A stretch of DNA of 64,000 nucleotides. Origin: Stagonosporopsis chrysanthemi (Eukaryota > Ascomycota > Dothideomycetes > Pleosporales > Didymellaceae). Below the pieces are notes generated by a model that was not told the DNA's origin, did not search any database, and saw only the letters and a list, made by a program, of their open reading frames with translations. A program made the translations under genes and the position numbers. The stretch spans positions 1 through 64,000 of the forward strand of contig JAFISE010000053.1 in the NCBI GenBank assembly GCA_022560025.1. The letters run 5' to 3'. This document shows positions 53,203 to 64,000 of the stretch, piece after piece; the first letter of the stretch is position 1, and each line of letters begins with the position of its first letter.

Positions 53203-53657
53203 GTAGGAGGCTCTCGTGGGGAAGGAAGAATGACGTCACAGCCGACACAGTGTGCAGCATGGCTTTCGCGGCGAGCGTGAAAAGCGGCAGATCAGCGCAC
53301 AAGTTGCTGAGCCTGAAACGAAAGAACAATATTGTTCTGAAACTCGATAACGAAAAAGCCGTGGAAACAGGCACAAGTACAATTTTCACAGGATGACGGT
53401 CAACATGGATTTGGTCCATGGGTACACCCAGTCGAGAGCTTCATCTTTCGAAACCAAGGATAGGTCAACTACTGCGACTGTCAAGTAACCGAATGCAATC
53501 ACGTGTCTCAAAATTTGATCACAGCGCCCTTCTCTGTCGATGTGATGCCGCCAGTTTAAGAGCTATTCGCGATATTTGAAATCTTTGCTAATTGCAACAG
53601 AGTGCAGAGAAGCTTTTTAATAAGACGAAATGTTATCTTAATCTAGTATATCGAATC
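53203..53657. other. Convergent 3' spacer
   Basis: 455 bases between the zinc-finger gene (+) and the first DUF7730-like gene (-). AT-rich toward the right; nothing recognised. Confidence 0.45.
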
Positions 53658-54592
53658 CTACCCAGCCCTAGCACCTCTCCTCGAAAGCCGTCTCGGCGCA
53701 TGCTCCAACAATCCATCCGTAAACTCCTTCCGTAGCCTCAACAAATTATCATACTGCGAATCCGCCGGCCCCAAAACCTTGGTCGTCCACGACCCCAAAT
53801 CAATCGGCGATTTTCGAAACACATTGAGCACCACCAGTTCGAACTCCGTCTTCTGCGCCTCCAGCTCATGCTGCTGGAACGCCCTGATCATCCGCCAGTA
53901 ACTCCTCCACGTCCAATCCGCCGCGTGCGGAAGCGGACCTGCATCACTGGATCGGATGTGCTGGTGCGTCAATCGCACTCCACGCAGGCCCGTCAGCCGG
54001 CCCACCAGCGAACCAACAAGCGCCTCGGTCCAGTGGTGCGAGAGCAATGGGACGGCAAGGTGCTGGACGCGGCTCACACACGGATGGCCCGAGAGTGCAA
54101 AGGCACGGAAGGCGTGCGGGGCGTTGAAAGAGAAGGTGCTGGTTGCGTACAGTGCTGTTGTGGCTTCGGTGTAGAATTGCTTGTTCACTCGTGGCGGAAG
54201 CACCAACGCGGTTTCATTGTGTGGATAGATTGGTTTGTGGTGGATTATGTATTCGAGGTCTGCGGTGCTGGCTTCAGCGCGCTTGTTGTACGATTTCAGG
54301 GCTACGTGGATGGTTTGCTGGCCGTAGATGTGGTCCCAGATCTGTGTGCGGAGCTCGGCTGGGAGTTTGAAGAGGGGGAAGGATGCTGGTTTGGGGGATG
54401 GGATGAGGCTATGTGTGTTAGTGTTGGCTTCTTGGCGACTACAATCTTTGTCGTTTGGGCTGTTTACATGGCAATGAAGGGGTTTGTAGCATGACTGTGT
54501 CTGTATGAGGGTGATACCAGATCCCTCTTTTGGCGCTTGGTCTCAGATTCGACGAGATTGTAAGTCTCCCGTTTTCGTTTTCCTAGTAACAT
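53658..54592 (-). CDS. DUF7730-like fungal protein (copy 1)
   Basis: Two exons, read 54592-54468 and 54408-53658, encode 291 residues. Exon 1 gives MLLGKRKRETYNLVESETKR...NPFIA, and a 59-nt intron with a clear CTAAC branch site 9 bases before its acceptor joins it to ILIPSPKPASFPLF. The core KLPAELRTQIWDHIYGQQTI, with LPPRVNKQFYTEATTALYAT following, is the LPxELRxxIW ... NKQFYxEA layout of fungal DUF7730/F-box-like proteins. A later block, YWRMIRAFQQHELEAQKTEF, is shared with the neighbour at 54753-55700. The GKRKRE and KRQKRD patches could be nuclear signals. Function is unknown. Confidence 0.8.
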
Positions 54593-54752
54593 AGCGATTG
54601 CGTGAATATGGACCAAGTCCGACAATGTATGTTGATTGATCTATATATGACTTTCCACATACCCGAGCATGCGACACGCTAAGACGTGGCTGCCTGAAAC
54701 CACAGTGTTGCCAAGCACTGCTGCCTTATACACGAACAAAGTCAATATCCAT

Positions 54753-55700
54753 TTATGTATGCGCAAACTTCGCCAGATCTCGTTCATTCTCAAGCTCCCA
54801 GTCAGGAAAAAGGTGAGTGATGCTCTGTGCAAGCAATGTTGCTCTCATACTAGCCGCAAGCTCCTGTCTCCGAGTATCTTGTATGGACTCGTCTTCATGC
54901 CGTTGGCGATACTCATCCTGCTGCCATCTGCGGTCTTTCTCGTGCCAGTTTGGAGTGTATCCCTGGCGATTCTGGCGATTCTGACATCTTTCGATGATGG
55001 CCACGTTGGTGAGCTTCGGATCCAAGCTGTGTTGCTGGAACGAGCGCAGAAACACAGGAAACCAGTTCTTTTGCTCCTGCCACACGCGGCCCTCCAACCT
55101 GCTACCACGAGTCACGGTCCCACGAGGCTGACCGTTGTTGTGGTTGTAGTCAATGACGGTGCCGGTGTAGTTGCTGTCATCTTCAACCACAAGACCAATC
55201 AACAATGTAAGGCCTTGCAGACTCTCAAGGTTTTTAACCGCGCTATGGCACCGCGCTGGGCTCCATATCTTGTTGTGGTGCTTGAGACCAAAGCCGAGTC
55301 GAACTTCGAGGTTGCGCATGCGTCTCACGCTCTGCTGCTGCGATGAGGCCAGAATGTAGAGATCGATACTACTGCCGACCTTGAACGTCGCAGACTTGTA
55401 GAATATTTCGATCGCCTCAGACCAGAACTGTTTGTTTACAATAGGCCAGTAGAAGAGCGGGCGTTCATCAGCAGAGCCTCGCGCAGCACCAGGGCAGCAG
55501 TTGGGCATTTTGGTCGGAGGCGGCAATGAGCCTCTCTGCTGGCAGACAACGTATCTAAAAGCATATTCTCCTGATGGCTTCATCTTCTGATCAGCATTTG
55601 CTGGCTCGGCATGGACGGCCAAGGCTCCGAAGGCGTAGCTCCAGATTTTCTCGCGTACATTCCGGGGCAGCTGGAGTAAGGTTGATGACTTCTCACCCAT
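54753..55700 (-). CDS. DUF7730-like fungal protein (copy 2)
   Basis: Single exon, 315 residues. LLQLPRNVREKIWSYAFGALAV, FYWPIVNKQFWSEAIEIFYK and FLRSFQQHSLDPKLTNVAII align in order with LPAELRTQIWDHIYG, LPPRVNKQFYTEATTALYAT and MIRAFQQHELEAQKTEFEL of copy 1. Divergence is high, so the pair is an old duplication or two family members that came together. The stop of this gene is 160 bases upstream of the copy 1 start, on the same strand. Function unknown. Confidence 0.82.
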   Translation of the reverse strand: MGEKSSTLLQLPRNVREKIWSYAFGALAVHAEPANADQKMKPSGEYAFRYVVCQQRGSLPPPTKMPNCCPGAARGSADERPLFYWPIVNKQFWSEAIEIFYKSATFKVGSSIDLYILASSQQQSVRRMRNLEVRLGFGLKHHNKIWSPARCHSAVKNLESLQGLTLLIGLVVEDDSNYTGTVIDYNHNNGQPRGTVTRGSRLEGRVWQEQKNWFPVFLRSFQQHSLDPKLTNVAIIERCQNRQNRQGYTPNWHEKDRRWQQDEYRQRHEDESIQDTRRQELAASMRATLLAQSITHLFPDWELENERDLAKFAHT

Positions 55701-57264
55701 CGTGTTGGTAAAAGTTCCTGCGACCGGTATGGTAGGATATCAGAAGCTATGAGAATCTCCGTCGTCGGTGTGTTGTAAGTGCTCACCGTCAGTTCTGCTG
55801 CCTAATGACGATCTACCATGGACGCCTGAGTTCGGTGCTTTGTGCTTACGTGATGGCGAACCTTTGACTCGGTGGTCTTTGTGGCCAATGCAGAGAAACA
55901 TCGTGGTACCAAAAGGCGAATGTGTGTCGTAGAAAAAATATGTGCGTTCTTGATGGCGGGTGGTCAACTATCGCCCTTGTAAGGGTAGATGTTTGTGAAC
56001 CTTGTACAAGGAGGGTACATGTTGTAAGCCTTGTGCAAACGAACGGCAAAAGCTTTCTTGTGCCTGCGCCCATCAGCATTATAGTCACTCAATCGATCAT
56101 CCAGTGTAGCCAAACCCGACGTCCTCCACGATGCTCATGGATATCTGAGCACCACAAAGTACTAGTGGAAAGCCACGGATCGACACAGGTACCTCGTCTC
56201 GCATCTTAGCACGGGACCGGAGCCAGCCAAGGCAGTGCAATCAATACAATCCTGCAACACCTCAACGCGTGCCATGGTCCCATCGATCGATCTAATAGCT
56301 GAGCTCAGCCAACAGTCCTCCCACCACAGAGCAAAAGCGACCTAGGCGACCTTGGAACCGAATACGTGACTACCACCACCCAACAGTACCACCCTAGCCC
56401 GGGTTCCCAGCTAGACTCGGAGCCTTGCCAACACCCAGGGTTCTTTGACGATAGCAAAGCCGACCGCTGCCAACTTCCCCAAATGCGCCCTCTACCAGCT
56501 CAGCCGCAGCCGCAGCCAAGCCCGTTCAACAGGTTATGAGGTTGAGCTCCAGCTCCAGTTCCAGTTCCAGTTCAGGCCCCCAGCTTGAACCATGAATCAC
56601 AATTCCGTCAGAACAATGGTGCGCGGACATGGCTGCGCGGCGCATGTATCATCGCTACTGTTATTGCACAAGACTAGCAAGGAATCTGTGATGTGTAATG
56701 TCGCGTCGCGTCGTCAGTCCCGCGGAGCGACCATTCGAGATGCAGCAGTTGCGTAGTGCACCCCGCAAGAAGGGCCGAAAGCGTGCTTGTAAACGCAATT
56801 CGCCTGCACTTGCCCCCTCTGCGCCAGAATCGCGGCGATCCGGCCAATCAATTTGCTGCCGTCACGAGTTTAGGCATGAGGGAAGACATCGCAGGTATGC
56901 ATCTTGGAGGGCAAAGGGGGAAAGGTTTTGCTTTGTGCAAGATCTGGTGGCTGCTTGTTGGCTGTCCCAGATATTTTCATTGTCTTCTGACTGAGGCTGT
57001 GTGCTCTGCAGCCGGTCCCTTGAGGGGCTATCTACTGCTCTCCATGCAGACACTTCTGGCTCAAGGAGCCAGGGTCTTAGCTGGAGATTGCTCGTGTGTA
57101 AAAAGTACAGAAAACGCCCATGATGCTGATGTAAACAAGTCGGTCGAGTCTATCGACCGACAATATGCACGCTAGAACGCTGACAGAATGTTCAAGGATG
57201 AAAGAAAAAATCGCTCGCCCCCATGTATGTGAGTGTTGGAAGTATTATACACGGAAGAGAGGTC
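55701..57264. other. 1.56-kb intergenic region
   Basis: Contains the promoter of the DUF7730-like gene (left) and the 3' end of the cyclin gene (right). The repeat at 56544-56574 lies here. No gene was seen. Confidence 0.5.
56544..56574. repeat. (AGCTCC/AGTTCC)n hexanucleotide repeat
   Basis: About five imperfect hexamers, GAGCTCCAGCTCCAGTTCC and on, in intergenic DNA. Confidence 0.8.
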
Positions 57265-59171
57265 TCAACGGAAGATCGGCTGTTGAGGGGCGGGCAACTG
57301 GTTCAGCTGATGCTGCTCAGGCCCTGCACTGTGGTCCATGTACGGCAGAGGACCAGCCCGACGATCAGTCATAGGGCGACCAAGGGGATGGTAGTGCATC
57401 TGATCGTAAGAAATGTTGCGAGCTGGGTTCTGGATGGATGCTTGAGGTGGAGGTACCAACAGGGTGTGCACACCACGTACTGGACGGTACGGCGACTGTC
57501 GTTGGTTCAGAAAGTAGGACGGAGACAACTGGCGTCCCGTGGGGAATGATGCACTAGTAGGAGATGAGTTGCTCGAGTGCGTGAAAGGACTGATTTGGCG
57601 AGAACAGTCCACGGTAGGTGTGTGATGTACGGAGAAGGGAGTCGCCGCTGAGGAGGTTGGTGTGCTGAGGGGTTGCTGCCACTGAACTGGAGGAGGATAG
57701 ACCATAGCCATGGAACGGTTGCCAGGGATGGGTAGAGGGAGCTCTGACCAGCTCTTAGCCTGTGCAGTAGGCATGTGTTGCTGCTGGAGAGGGGGGATGG
57801 CAAGACTCGGCAGCGGTGGCAGTCTGTTCGCGGTTGGTGGAGGCTCAAATGACTTGTCAACGGGCGTCTGCAAAGTCGACACAAGAGGAGCGTTGGAGTA
57901 AGGACCAGGTGCGAAACCATGAGCCTGTCTCTTCATTGGTGGTTCAGCGCTGTGGTCGGTACTGCGCTTGCGTTGCACGATAGGTCCTAGCGGAGGAAGA
58001 GATCCAATCGGCGAGACCTGTGCAGACGTTGCCTGGGGCTGCAGCAGTGGTGTGTTGTTGGAAAACGCCAAGTGGTTGGGCGAGTACAGTGTGGTTGGTG
58101 GAGAGGTTTGGAGGTTCGCTTGTGGTGATGGAATGGATTTCCGTGGGACCGCGAGCGAGGACGTGAGTGGGCTGACCATGCCGACGGCAGGAGCTTTTGA
58201 AGCTCGATCGTAGAAAGTGCCAAATTTGCCAAGGACCTTGTGCCACTCCTCCCACTTCTCCTTCGAGGTGTACAGACTGTACCGCATGTTGCTCAGGAAC
58301 TCGACCTCCATGATGTGCACTTCTTGCACCGAGATGCCAGACACTTCAGCCCATGTCTTGTTGGTGTAGGTGTTGTCGTCTAAAAATTTGTTGCCGAGCA
58401 TGAGGGCGACAGTCAAAAGACGGTACTCGCTCCCAGGCTTGCCCTTCACACTGGGGTTGGTCTGCTTCAACTTCCACACAAACAGAAGGGCCAAAAGGAT
58501 GACATTTTGAGCAACCTGAGTCGTCGTCAGGATTGTTGCCACCCATTTGCGGAATCCGGTTGTCGGTATCGCGTCTGGCACAAGGGGCTGTACGTGTTGT
58601 AGGGGCGAGTTCAACTCTGTGACTTGGTTCAGGACCTTGGAGCTCTCGAACCAAAACAGGCAGGTAATCTGGACCAATCAGCATGTTTCTACCTGACACA
58701 CAAAACTATCGCACTCACCTCAGCTGCTAGTTGGGGAAGTCCCTCCTGGGGGGTATTGATCGTCGAGGGAATTCGCAGGTTGGGTGATATCGACCACTTC
58801 TTTCGCGGCGTCTGAGCAACTTCTTGGACTTGCTGCTGCTGTTGCCTTTGCGCAGAAGGGCTAATGGCAGCCGATGCTGACCTGGAATTGCCAATTGCAG
58901 GAAGTTGATAGCCGTACTGCTGGCCAGCACCTTGACTCGGAGGTAGTGACACGACCTTGACTGCTGAACGTTGTGCCTCGGGAGGCGTCAAGGACCGTCT
59001 GGGAGTGGGCAGCTCATAGCCATTCGACATTCGGGGTACAGGGAGCTGCATCTGAACGGTGCCAGAGTCGAATCTGGTGGTGGGACGAGTTGATGACGAG
59101 AAGTGGAAGTCGAAGGGAGGCTCCCGGGGGAGGGCGTGAGGCATCGAGCGGGGGAGCTGTAGCTCAAGCAT
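57265..59171 (-). CDS. CLG1/Pho85-type cyclin
   Basis: Two exons, read 59171-58719 and 58668-57265, encode 618 residues. A Ser/Pro/Gln-rich N-terminal 150 residues precede a cyclin box at about 150-290 (AAE|ITCLFWFESSKVLNQV; GFRKWVATILTTTQVAQNVI; YRLLTVALMLGNKFLDDNTYT, with TWAEVSGISVQEVHIMEVEF after it). Cyclins of this class activate the Pho85/Cdk5-type kinase, linking nutrient state to morphogenesis and the cell cycle. The C-terminal 300 residues are disordered, Pro/Gln/Ser-rich, ending in a conserved NISYDQMHYHPLGRPMTDRR and GPLPYMDHSAGPEQHQLNQ stretch, which supports the CLG1-type assignment over other Pcl groups. The intron is 50 nt. A very long gene-free region lies upstream, suggesting complex regulation. 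Confidence 0.88.
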
Positions 59172-60926
59172 GTGGGCGATGAAGGTGAGGTGGTATGGCC
59201 GACGGTGAAGGTGAGATGGATGGGAAGCAGCGGCGACTTTACCATGTGCCGGGGAGCATGAGCGAGGCAGGTGTGCTTAGTATAGCGTGGAACTGGCGTT
59301 TGCAGGCAGACGCTATAGTTCTTTCACCAACAGTCGTGACGAGGGAAGTGGCAGTCTTGTGTCAAGCAAGGAGGCTGTTGACAACGAGTGGTTGTGACTT
59401 GTGAGAAATATGCGAGAACGCCGGGCGTATGAATGCAACCTTGTTTCCGGGAGACGAGAGCCACGGTTGCGGGAGTCGGTGCTTGCGTGCTTGAACTTTA
59501 GGACAAAGCGGCAGAGGGCGGCGCAGGGCACGTAAAGAAGAAACAGGAAGGCAGTGAGTGAGAGGCGGAGGGGGCAGAGCGGTATAGTAGGGCTTGGAGG
59601 CGTGCCGGCGGCGATTGGGATTGTCTGTAGTCAGGGAGGCGGATTGTCGGCGGGCCGCGCGCAGCTGCTTGCGCAGACATGGCTTTTGGGGCCGTTGGAT
59701 TGATACATAATTCCAGTGAAGGTCGGAAAGATCCAGGCAAGCCCCAAGAGCTGATCCAGATGGAGAAACAGCAGCTCTGACATCAACCGCGCCTGCTCTG
59801 GCTGGGGACGCTAGGTGGGGCTTGTGCGCACGGCCGTTCAAGCACACACACAAACGAACGCGAGCCAAGGGCATCGGGTTTAGGTTAATTATGGGACAAA
59901 GCCTCGCTGCATCAGCGATGGACGATGCGCAGATGCCTGTCCCAAAGCACAAAAGCGTGCTGGGCGGCGTGACCAGGCCGGCCAGGGACAACACCGGCGG
60001 CGGCAGGGATGCGGTGCCTCGCTGTTGCAGCAGCCAGCCAGCAGCCAGCAGCCAGGAGCAAGCAGCGAACAGCAAGCAGCACACAACACCCGGCCGCACT
60101 GCGTGTTGGACAGCTTGGACGTTGGCCCTGTTGTGCGAGCTGTGCGATGTGTGTGTCGTCTGCTTGCAAACACGCACAGAGACACGGCAAATGGGCGTGG
60201 GCGGTCGACGTCGACGTCAACGGGCCTGGCTGCGACGCTGCGACGCTGCAGCTGGCGCTGGTGGCAGGCCGTGTTTGACCACACTGCGCAGCACCCACGG
60301 TGGATCGTCACGGTCAACACGGTCGGCCATGGCGGTCGCGCTTGGACGGCTCGCAGTCTGACTCTCTGAACGCTGTTTCGCGCGCTAGAGCAGGGTGCGA
60401 ACTGGTTACTGGAGGCTCGTCGAATCACGCGCAGGGGAGCGGGCTGACCAGTTACAGGCCATCCACCGACTGCCTCCAGCTCCAGCTCCAGCCCCGGGCG
60501 AGCCGTGGGCGCGCCGGGCTCGCGTCTAGCTGTACGCTGTGCTGCAAGCGCTGCAAGAGTGCAAGTGTGCACCACGCTTCCAGGTCAAGTGCTCGCCAGG
60601 GCCGCCGCCGCCATGGATTTGATTATTCACGCGGCCGGCGACCGCCATCTGACCCGCAGCATCCCCGGTCGCGTCGTTAGCAGAGTCACGGGCTGCGCGT
60701 CGTCGCGGTGCTATCGGCGCCATGCCCGGAGCGGCCAGGTCGTCCAAGCACCCCCGCGCCACCAGCTCGCAGCCTCAGCGCACACCATTGGTCGCCGCCG
60801 GCCGGGCCTCAGCCAGCATTGCTCCATTGCTCAACACCCACTGCTGCCGCTGCAGGACGGCCCACCTGCACACGAATGCTGCCCTCGTCCACCCGTGGGA
60901 CACAAGCCATCAGCGGCAGCGGCAAT

Positions 60927-60947
60927 AGCAGTAGCAGTAGCAGTAGC
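60927..60947. repeat. (GCAGTA)n repeat
   Basis: About three and a half GCAGTA units, followed by GCACTCGTGGTAACACTCGTGGTA, itself a short direct repeat. Confidence 0.8.
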
Positions 60948-61974
60948 ACTCGTGGTAACACTCGTGGTAGGCCGCCATGCTCCAGGCAGAAACAATAGCG
61001 CTGGCCGGCTCGTCAACTCGCTGCACGCCAGTCGCCCTGTCTCCGGATGCTGCGGCGGTGGTGCTGCGGTGCCATTCGAGGACGCCTGCTGAGATCCCTT
61101 ACGCTTGCATCACGGCCTGCTGCACCGGCCAAGGCGGGCTCACACGAGATGATGAGGACACCTCCTTGCCCGGCCCAGCCATGCCCACCCACTCGACCAT
61201 TAACTTTGCCAGCGCCGCCGCCGCCCACTGCAAGTGCCAATGTAAATGCAGCATCAGTTGCCGTAAGCGGCGGAGCACCTGGGCCATGTGCAGCCCTCGC
61301 AGCCCTCGGACAGCGTCGTGCAGCCATCGACGACTCGCCCCAGCACACGCTTCCCAGACACCGCCAGAGATCGGTGCTGCGTCCAGCGCTCGCTGTCAGA
61401 CATGCTCGTCCATGCCGTGTTTGAATTCTGACGGCCACACCACTCGCACTCGCACTCGGCCTCGCCCACCTGCACGCAGCTCGCTGTGGCCGCGAGACGA
61501 TGCCTGGCGCCGCCCGCGAATCTGCAGTGCTGTCGCCGTTGTTATTGGTATCAGAAGCAGCGATACGAGCATCGAGCCGCCAAACCGCCATGGCTCGCTT
61601 CTTTAACCTATTGTACCGTGCGACAGGGTTTCTGTCTTACTTTGCCCTAAGCACTCCCTACATCCGGGCCCGATCCCTGTCCAATGCGAATCTCGCAAGC
61701 TGAGGTTTGGGCGGACTGCTGATCTTGCAATCCTCTTCTTGCAAATTATGCTGCGTCCTTGGACCGCCAAATCAGACGGTTGCAACTCAGCTTGCATCCC
61801 TCGGGCCCGCTGCTTTCGGCGAATCGCACACTGCTTGTGTCCCGGCGCTAGAGACATTCCCTCAATTCGACCATATTATGTGGTTCCAGGTTGAGGCAGT
61901 CTGCACCGCAGGACCGCCTTTGTCGACGCCCCTGGCGAAACACGCATCGACGGCACCGTATTGCTTGCCCTTTG

Positions 61975-62010
61975 ATGCCGTATGCTATAGTCACTACTAT
62001 AGTACGGCAT
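61975..62010. repeat. Near-perfect inverted repeat (hairpin)
   Basis: The left arm ATGCCGTATGCTATAGT (61975-61991) pairs with the right arm ACTATAGTACGGCAT (61996-62010). The pairing is 15 bp with a two-base bulge (TG) and a four-base loop CACT. It lies in otherwise unassigned DNA. Confidence 0.85.
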
Positions 62011-63729
62011 TTACGTACGCCGTACCGGCCTCCCGTGTGCGGTTCGAGGTGAGGTCAGGATTAGCGTCAACCTGCTTCCACTGTCCAAGCCCGTCTGCCC
62101 GTAACGGAGACCAATGTCGCAAATGCATCATCTCCAATCGGTGTCAAGGGCACGCTGCTCTCGGGCATCAGCGGTTCGAGAACTCTGTCCATGCGCTAGC
62201 AATGACATCGTGAAGCGGCATTACTTCTCAGGATGCAGTGCTTGCCCAGCGAACAGTCTGGATACCGGTATTCATGGACAACGCCTCTGGTGAGGCCAGC
62301 AGCGCTAAGTGTGTAACCGTGACGGGGATTGCAATCGGAGGCGCGACGCAAGGGAGACGCAACATCCTGGAAACGACAAATTGTATTCCGTGTCCTGCTG
62401 CCGCCGGTGATCCTGCTTGACGACAAGTTTGCTGTTGGCATGGTGGAGCAAAAGGCGAGACGTCTTGTCATCATCCTAACAATGACAGGGATGCTGCGCT
62501 CACCCTCGGCGCACACGTAAGCAATCCTGGTTCCGTTGTGAGAGGACTAGCAATATACCTGCCGAACTCGGGCAGTCGCCTCCCGCTTCAATCAAGGGGC
62601 TGACCACATCAGGCTGATGGCATGCTCGGCTACTTGTGCATGTTTGGCAAGGAATTGAAACCTCACATCACATCTGCAACCCTCAGTTCCATGTAATCAA
62701 TCTCAGCGCATCTGCACGACTTCCATAGTGGATCGTGATACGACTCGACGTTTGCCGTAAACGATGGCCCCATCAAGGAGCTAATCTCGTACCCGCCACT
62801 GGTCCCTTTGGCACTCACCAGCCGCATGCAACGAAGATTGCGACGGCGATCCCGCAAAGTCCGAACGAGTTGTGGAGATGACGATGCTGGCTCGCTCGGA
62901 TGCAGAGGAACGAAAGTAATTTTCAACAGGATTAGTGGGGGGTGATACGGATGACACTCGGCATTTCTTTACTTGACGAGTCGCAGCCATGGAGAGGCGT
63001 TGGGTGCGACTAAGCCGCGTTAGGAACCATTATTAGCTCGCGCTGAGACGTACCGCGCTGAGACGCGTCCATCACACCATGAGTTATCCTGAATCAATAC
63101 GGTCTCATGCCTCCAACAGTCTTCTTTGCCGAGGACCACCATGGCATCTTCTCTAGCGCAATCTACTCGTGTGCAGCAGGCGATCTCCTGTGCGTGACTG
63201 ACCTGTAGCGCACCACTCGACCAGGCCTGAATCAGCATCGAACGGGCAATAATGCAAGCCTCTTTGCGGAACATCAACAATCTGGTCGCGTTTAGCCTCT
63301 TCGTGTCGATCTGCCAACTCGACTCAAGGCTGATGCTACTGCATACCGATTACGACTTGACTACGGCATCATTTATGAATGCGACGCGCTTCAGCCTGTC
63401 ATCCGGAACATGACACCAGCAATGCTGGCTTCGGGAAGTGGTGTGGTTGTCAAAGCATTATAGGCGGCAAGGATTCTACGGGCTTTCTGCATTCATCGCC
63501 TTGGACCACATGCAACCAAAGGAATGCTCATCAGCAAATCTTGTGCATGCGCAGAGGCTGTACCTCGGACTCTGGCAGCCGTTTCCATCGTCAAAACCGC
63601 AATCGCCGGGTTTAAGTTTAGCTCCTTTACACAGCAGCATCGACTCCTTTCACTTTTCAGGCCCCGCCCGGGCTAGAAAAAGCAGGTAAGACGACATGGC
63701 CGTCAACCAATAGACTCTAAGCCCCACGC

Positions 63730-63939
63730 TCATAACTCCACGTCTTCTTCAGAAGCTCCGAGCCCGACCACGAGGCATCCCATCATCGGTCTTATGGAAG
63801 GTTGCTGTGCCCCAAGTCCTTCAACTTCTCCGGACGGCCTGTACCGCCACTGTGTCATGATCCTTACGGATGCAGCCACTTGGGCAGCCACTTTGCCTCT
63901 GACCGAACCCGGCATGATGAAGCCATTCCATGGAGGCAT
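63730..63939 (-). CDS. Small protein-like frame, possibly a gene remnant (weak)
   Basis: The ATG at 63939 gives 69 residues: MPPWNGFIMPGSVRGKVAAQ, then VAASVRIMTQWRY, and an acidic end GASEEDVEL. An in-frame stop lies close upstream, so it is not the visible end of a longer frame unless spliced. The even composition makes it the most protein-like frame in the last 4 kb, but there is no family match that I can state. Confidence 0.2.
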   Translation of the reverse strand: MPPWNGFIMPGSVRGKVAAQVAASVRIMTQWRYRPSGEVEGLGAQQPSIRPMMGCLVVGLGASEEDVEL

Positions 63940-64000
63940 GATTGGAGATTCGAAACCTTGTCAGCTTGATAGACGGACGCATTGACGCTGAGATGTAGCG

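Larger units (their letters stand above)
59172..64000. other. 4.8-kb region without a defensible gene
   Basis: From 59172 to about 61700 the DNA is G+C-rich with long arbitrary frames on all strands (for example 59362-60177 minus, 60505-61092 plus) and short repeats such as CAGCCAG near 60030 and GCAGTA at 60927-60947. It probably includes the promoter and leader of the cyclin gene. From 61700 on the composition is more even, with a hairpin at 61975-62010 and one small protein-like frame at 63730-63939. No tRNA, rRNA or transposon was recognised. Confidence 0.5.

Noticed and set aside
59362..61606. Several long frames on both strands (59362-60177, 59889-60575, 60505-61092, 61013-61591)
   Set aside because: Mutually overlapping, Ala/Arg/Gln-rich, and explained by stop-poor G+C-rich sequence.
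62073..62144. Cys-rich peptide resembling part of a Zn2Cys6 cluster (CFHCPS...CRKCIISNRC)
   Set aside because: Spacing does not fit CX2CX6C...CX2CX6C and the surrounding frame is not protein-like.
63794..63985. 63-codon + frame near the window end
   Set aside because: Overlaps the more protein-like minus frame and shows no recognisable features.

Overview
This window is nuclear DNA of a filamentous ascomycete, most likely a Dothideomycete-type (Pezizomycotina) fungus. The genes are eukaryotic, with short GT...AG introns of mostly 48-62 nt and CTAAC-like branch sites. Fungal-specific families are present (DUF3431, DUF7730-like, CLG1-type cyclin, group II G-alpha). There are no operons, tRNA or rRNA genes, CRISPR arrays or recognisable transposons. 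The class assignment is inference from protein flavour; no species is claimed. The first 93 bases are pure G and look like an assembly-end artefact.

Layout, left to right. 1-7 kb: two weak hypothetical coding regions, BUD32 (KEOPS kinase, -), dynactin p25 (+), and a long coiled-coil protein (-). 9.5-15 kb: a group II G-protein alpha subunit, mitochondrial ribosomal protein mS38/COX24, and a secreted Asn/Gln-rich protein followed by three hairpin repeats. 15-23 kb: an orphan protein with an internal duplication (-), an RGG/Gly-rich protein (+), an FAD amine (polyamine) oxidase (-), and a low-complexity conserved fungal protein (-). 23-27.4 kb is gene-poor, with microsatellites. 27.4-36.1 kb: mitofusin FZO1 (-) divergent from ESCRT-III VPS2/DID4 (+), then a Ptc1-like PP2C and the AMPK gamma subunit SNF4 (+). 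36-46 kb: a small Pro-rich protein (-), an orphan Ser-rich protein, a low-complexity stress-type protein, a DUF3431 membrane protein and an F-box protein. 46-59 kb: phospholipase D (-) divergent from a cyanase with a mitochondrial-type presequence (+), a C2H2 zinc-finger protein (+), two adjacent DUF7730-like proteins (-), and a CLG1-like cyclin (-). 59.2-64 kb carries no gene I can defend.

Most genes are single-copy housekeeping or signalling genes with no obvious joint pathway. The neighbourhoods worth noting are PP2C beside SNF4 (both connected to Snf1/AMPK signalling), the divergent FZO1/DID4 and PLD/cyanase promoters, and the adjacent DUF7730-like pair. I did not find a clearly new multi-gene system. 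The best candidates for novelty are the hairpin trio after the N/Q-rich secreted protein, the duplicated orphan domain at 15.2-16.8 kb, the predicted mitochondrial cyanase with paired GATA sites, and several stop-free, 3n-length introns that could yield alternative proteins.

Gene models with introns were built by hand from reading frame, splice signals and family alignment from memory. Exon boundaries are given in each entry.
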